Shown here: in pieces, positions 62,902-64,000 of the stretch
How the letters are laid out: every line of letters begins with the position of its first letter
Position numbering within the stretch: the stretch's first letter is position 1
NCBI RefSeq assembly: GCF_029625295.1
Contig: NZ_CP121112.1
Span: 3,038,001 to 3,102,000 of the forward strand
Reading direction: 5' to 3'
Length of the DNA stretch: 64,000 bases
DNA from: Flavobacterium gyeonganense
Lineage (GTDB): Bacteria > Bacteroidota > Bacteroidia > Flavobacteriales > Flavobacteriaceae
Notes under the pieces: generated by a model
The model's database searches: none
Told to the model about the DNA's origin: nothing
What the model saw: only the letters and a program-made list of their open reading frames with translations
Made by a program: the position numbers and the translations under genes

Positions 62902-64000
62902 TTATGGAGCTGGCGGAGTATAAAAACCACCTGTGCCAGAATTGAATTGTGGATACAACTGATCCATATCTACCGGGCGAAACTCTGCCACATCAAACCA
63001 GGCCTGCGCTGAGAATGCATTATTACTTTGCAACATTAGCTTATGTCTTCCTGTAGTTGTAATATCTACTGTACCTACTAAGCGGCAATTCATTTTGGTG
63101 GTATGAGGGTAAACATGACGTTTGTAGCCTTGCGACTCTAATACTCTTGCTTCTATACTGCTGAATTTGTTCCCGTTTTCCAGCATGTTTATTTGTCGGG
63201 ACATTTCTACTCCGTCAACAAATACTTTTACAAGGCCTACTTTTGTATCTTGTCCTCTGTAAGAAATCCATAATTTATATTTACCTTTTATAATGACTGG
63301 AGTCGTAAAAGTGATATTTTGGCAATTTCCGTCTCTGAAACGATTGATTTCCAGACAATCACCATGCCAGCCAAACCCTACTGTACCCCCTTTGGCTGCA
63401 TCTTTGAAATAAGTAAGAACATCATTTCCATCCCAGGTAACATCTTTGAATAATGCTTTTGCCAAAGAGGTTTTAGGAGCTGCTCCAGGAATTCTAAAAA
63501 CAGATGTAAGCTGCCTAAATTCATTTTGATCACAAAAATCAAAATATACAGGAGCCGGTAAACGTTTTTTGATTGCAAAATTAGCACCTACAATATGCAA
63601 GACACCGTTTGAGGCAGTGACATCACTTTTTTCTCTTGTGATAGCAACACCTTTTTCTAATACGCCATTAAAAACCTCTTCGTTTAACAGTATTACATCC
63701 TTGTCAAGTTTTGCACTAATAACTTCAAGCGGAGCTTTAGTAACTAAAGCTGGAGAAATTGCTACATCGGCTAAATACTGTAATTTTGGTAAAATACGGT
63801 AGCTTACAAATAAATTCAGACTGTCTTTTGGATTTAAAGGCTCATGCAAATGACTATATTTTGTTTTTAACTCTTCTATATTATTAATACCAGCCGCTTT
63901 AAAAGCATCATTAGTCTGAGCTAAAACAGTAAGATAACTATCTATATCATTTTTTGTATAATCAATAGGCTTATCAAGTGCATCATACCATCCTGTAATT
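62902..64000 (-). CDS. FAS1-domain surface protein, 5' end beyond the window
   Basis: The frame is open from the window's right edge (reading ITGWYDALDKPIDY inward) to the stop at 62902, at least 366 codons. A FAS1-like region near the edge includes LTVLAQTNDAFKAAGI and ASNGVLHIVGANFAIKK. A C-terminal beta-rich domain follows, with YKLWISYRGQDTKVGLVKVFVDGVEM and FDVAEFRPVDMDQLYPQF; the latter resembles ligand-binding domains found with SusCD loci. The TTG at 63849 is internal, not a start. It lies 47 bases upstream of the other FAS1 gene and probably heads or continues the operon. Confidence 0.75.
   Translation of the reverse strand, partial: ITGWYDALDKPIDYTKNDIDSYLTVLAQTNDAFKAAGINNIEELKTKYSHLHEPLNPKDSLNLFVSYRILPKLQYLADVAISPALVTKAPLEVISAKLDKDVILLNEEVFNGVLEKGVAITREKSDVTASNGVLHIVGANFAIKKRLPAPVYFDFCDQNEFRQLTSVFRIPGAAPKTSLAKALFKDVTWDGNDVLTYFKDAAKGGTVGFGWHGDCLEINRFRDGNCQNITFTTPVIIKGKYKLWISYRGQDTKVGLVKVFVDGVEMSRQINMLENGNKFSSIEARVLESQGYKRHVYPHTTKMNCRLVGTVDITTTGRHKLMLQSNNAFSAQAWFDVAEFRPVDMDQLYPQFNSGTGGFYTPPAP

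Overview
The window is a piece of an AT-rich Bacteroidota chromosome, almost certainly a Flavobacterium. The grounds are a complete gldKLMN type IX secretion/gliding cluster, two SusC/SusD loci, -7 boxes of the form TAnnTTTG with an upstream TTG in front of many genes, Bacteroidota lipoprotein signals, and an intergenic repeat family that I recall from Flavobacterium genomes. No tRNA, rRNA, CRISPR array, transposase or phage gene was seen.

Layout. 1-5.0 kb: the 5' end of miaB, an intergenic structured repeat, a small orphan gene, topA, and an arginase-fold protein that has lost half its metal ligands. 5.1-10 kb: gldK-gldL-gldM-gldN, the outer-membrane ring and inner-membrane motor of type IX secretion, closed by a strong terminator. 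10-20.2 kb: housekeeping and small genes (FAD oxidoreductase, DUF983, TerC, ABC-F ATPase, App1-type phosphatase facing a diacylglycerol-kinase-type lipid kinase, a FemAB-like acetyltransferase, DUF1761, a secreted leucine-rich-repeat protein).

20.2-29.8 kb: an Rhs/Tc-type polymorphic toxin locus on the minus strand. It holds a small type IX sorting-domain protein, a giant SpvB/FG-GAP/YD-repeat protein ending in a nuclease-like tip, its likely immunity gene, then a displaced (orphan) second toxin tip with its own likely lipoprotein immunity gene. The two tips share a direct repeat of about 200 bp just upstream of the point where they diverge. This is the most interesting region.

30.1-36.7 kb: a minus-strand operon of an ABC ATPase, a TonB siderophore-type receptor and two DUF3526 permeases, next to a small His/Cys-rich protein. 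36.7-39.2 kb: HxlR regulator and divergent azoreductase around an array of operator-like palindromes, then a thiolase. 39.4-55.8 kb: ECF sigma factor, FecR anti-sigma, SusC with an STN signalling domain, SusD, two TlpA-like thioredoxins, an M16 protease, a DsbD-like protein and a PLP enzyme, apparently one regulated uptake and redox operon. 55.8-56.4 kb: a Nudix remnant and a second copy of the structured repeat. 56.4-64 kb: SusD, SusC and two FAS1-domain proteins on the minus strand, the last running off the window.

Caution: at least five genes are broken by what looks like one missing base in or near an A/T homopolymer. This pattern suggests uncorrected sequencing errors as much as real decay, so the broken state of these genes should not be taken at face value.
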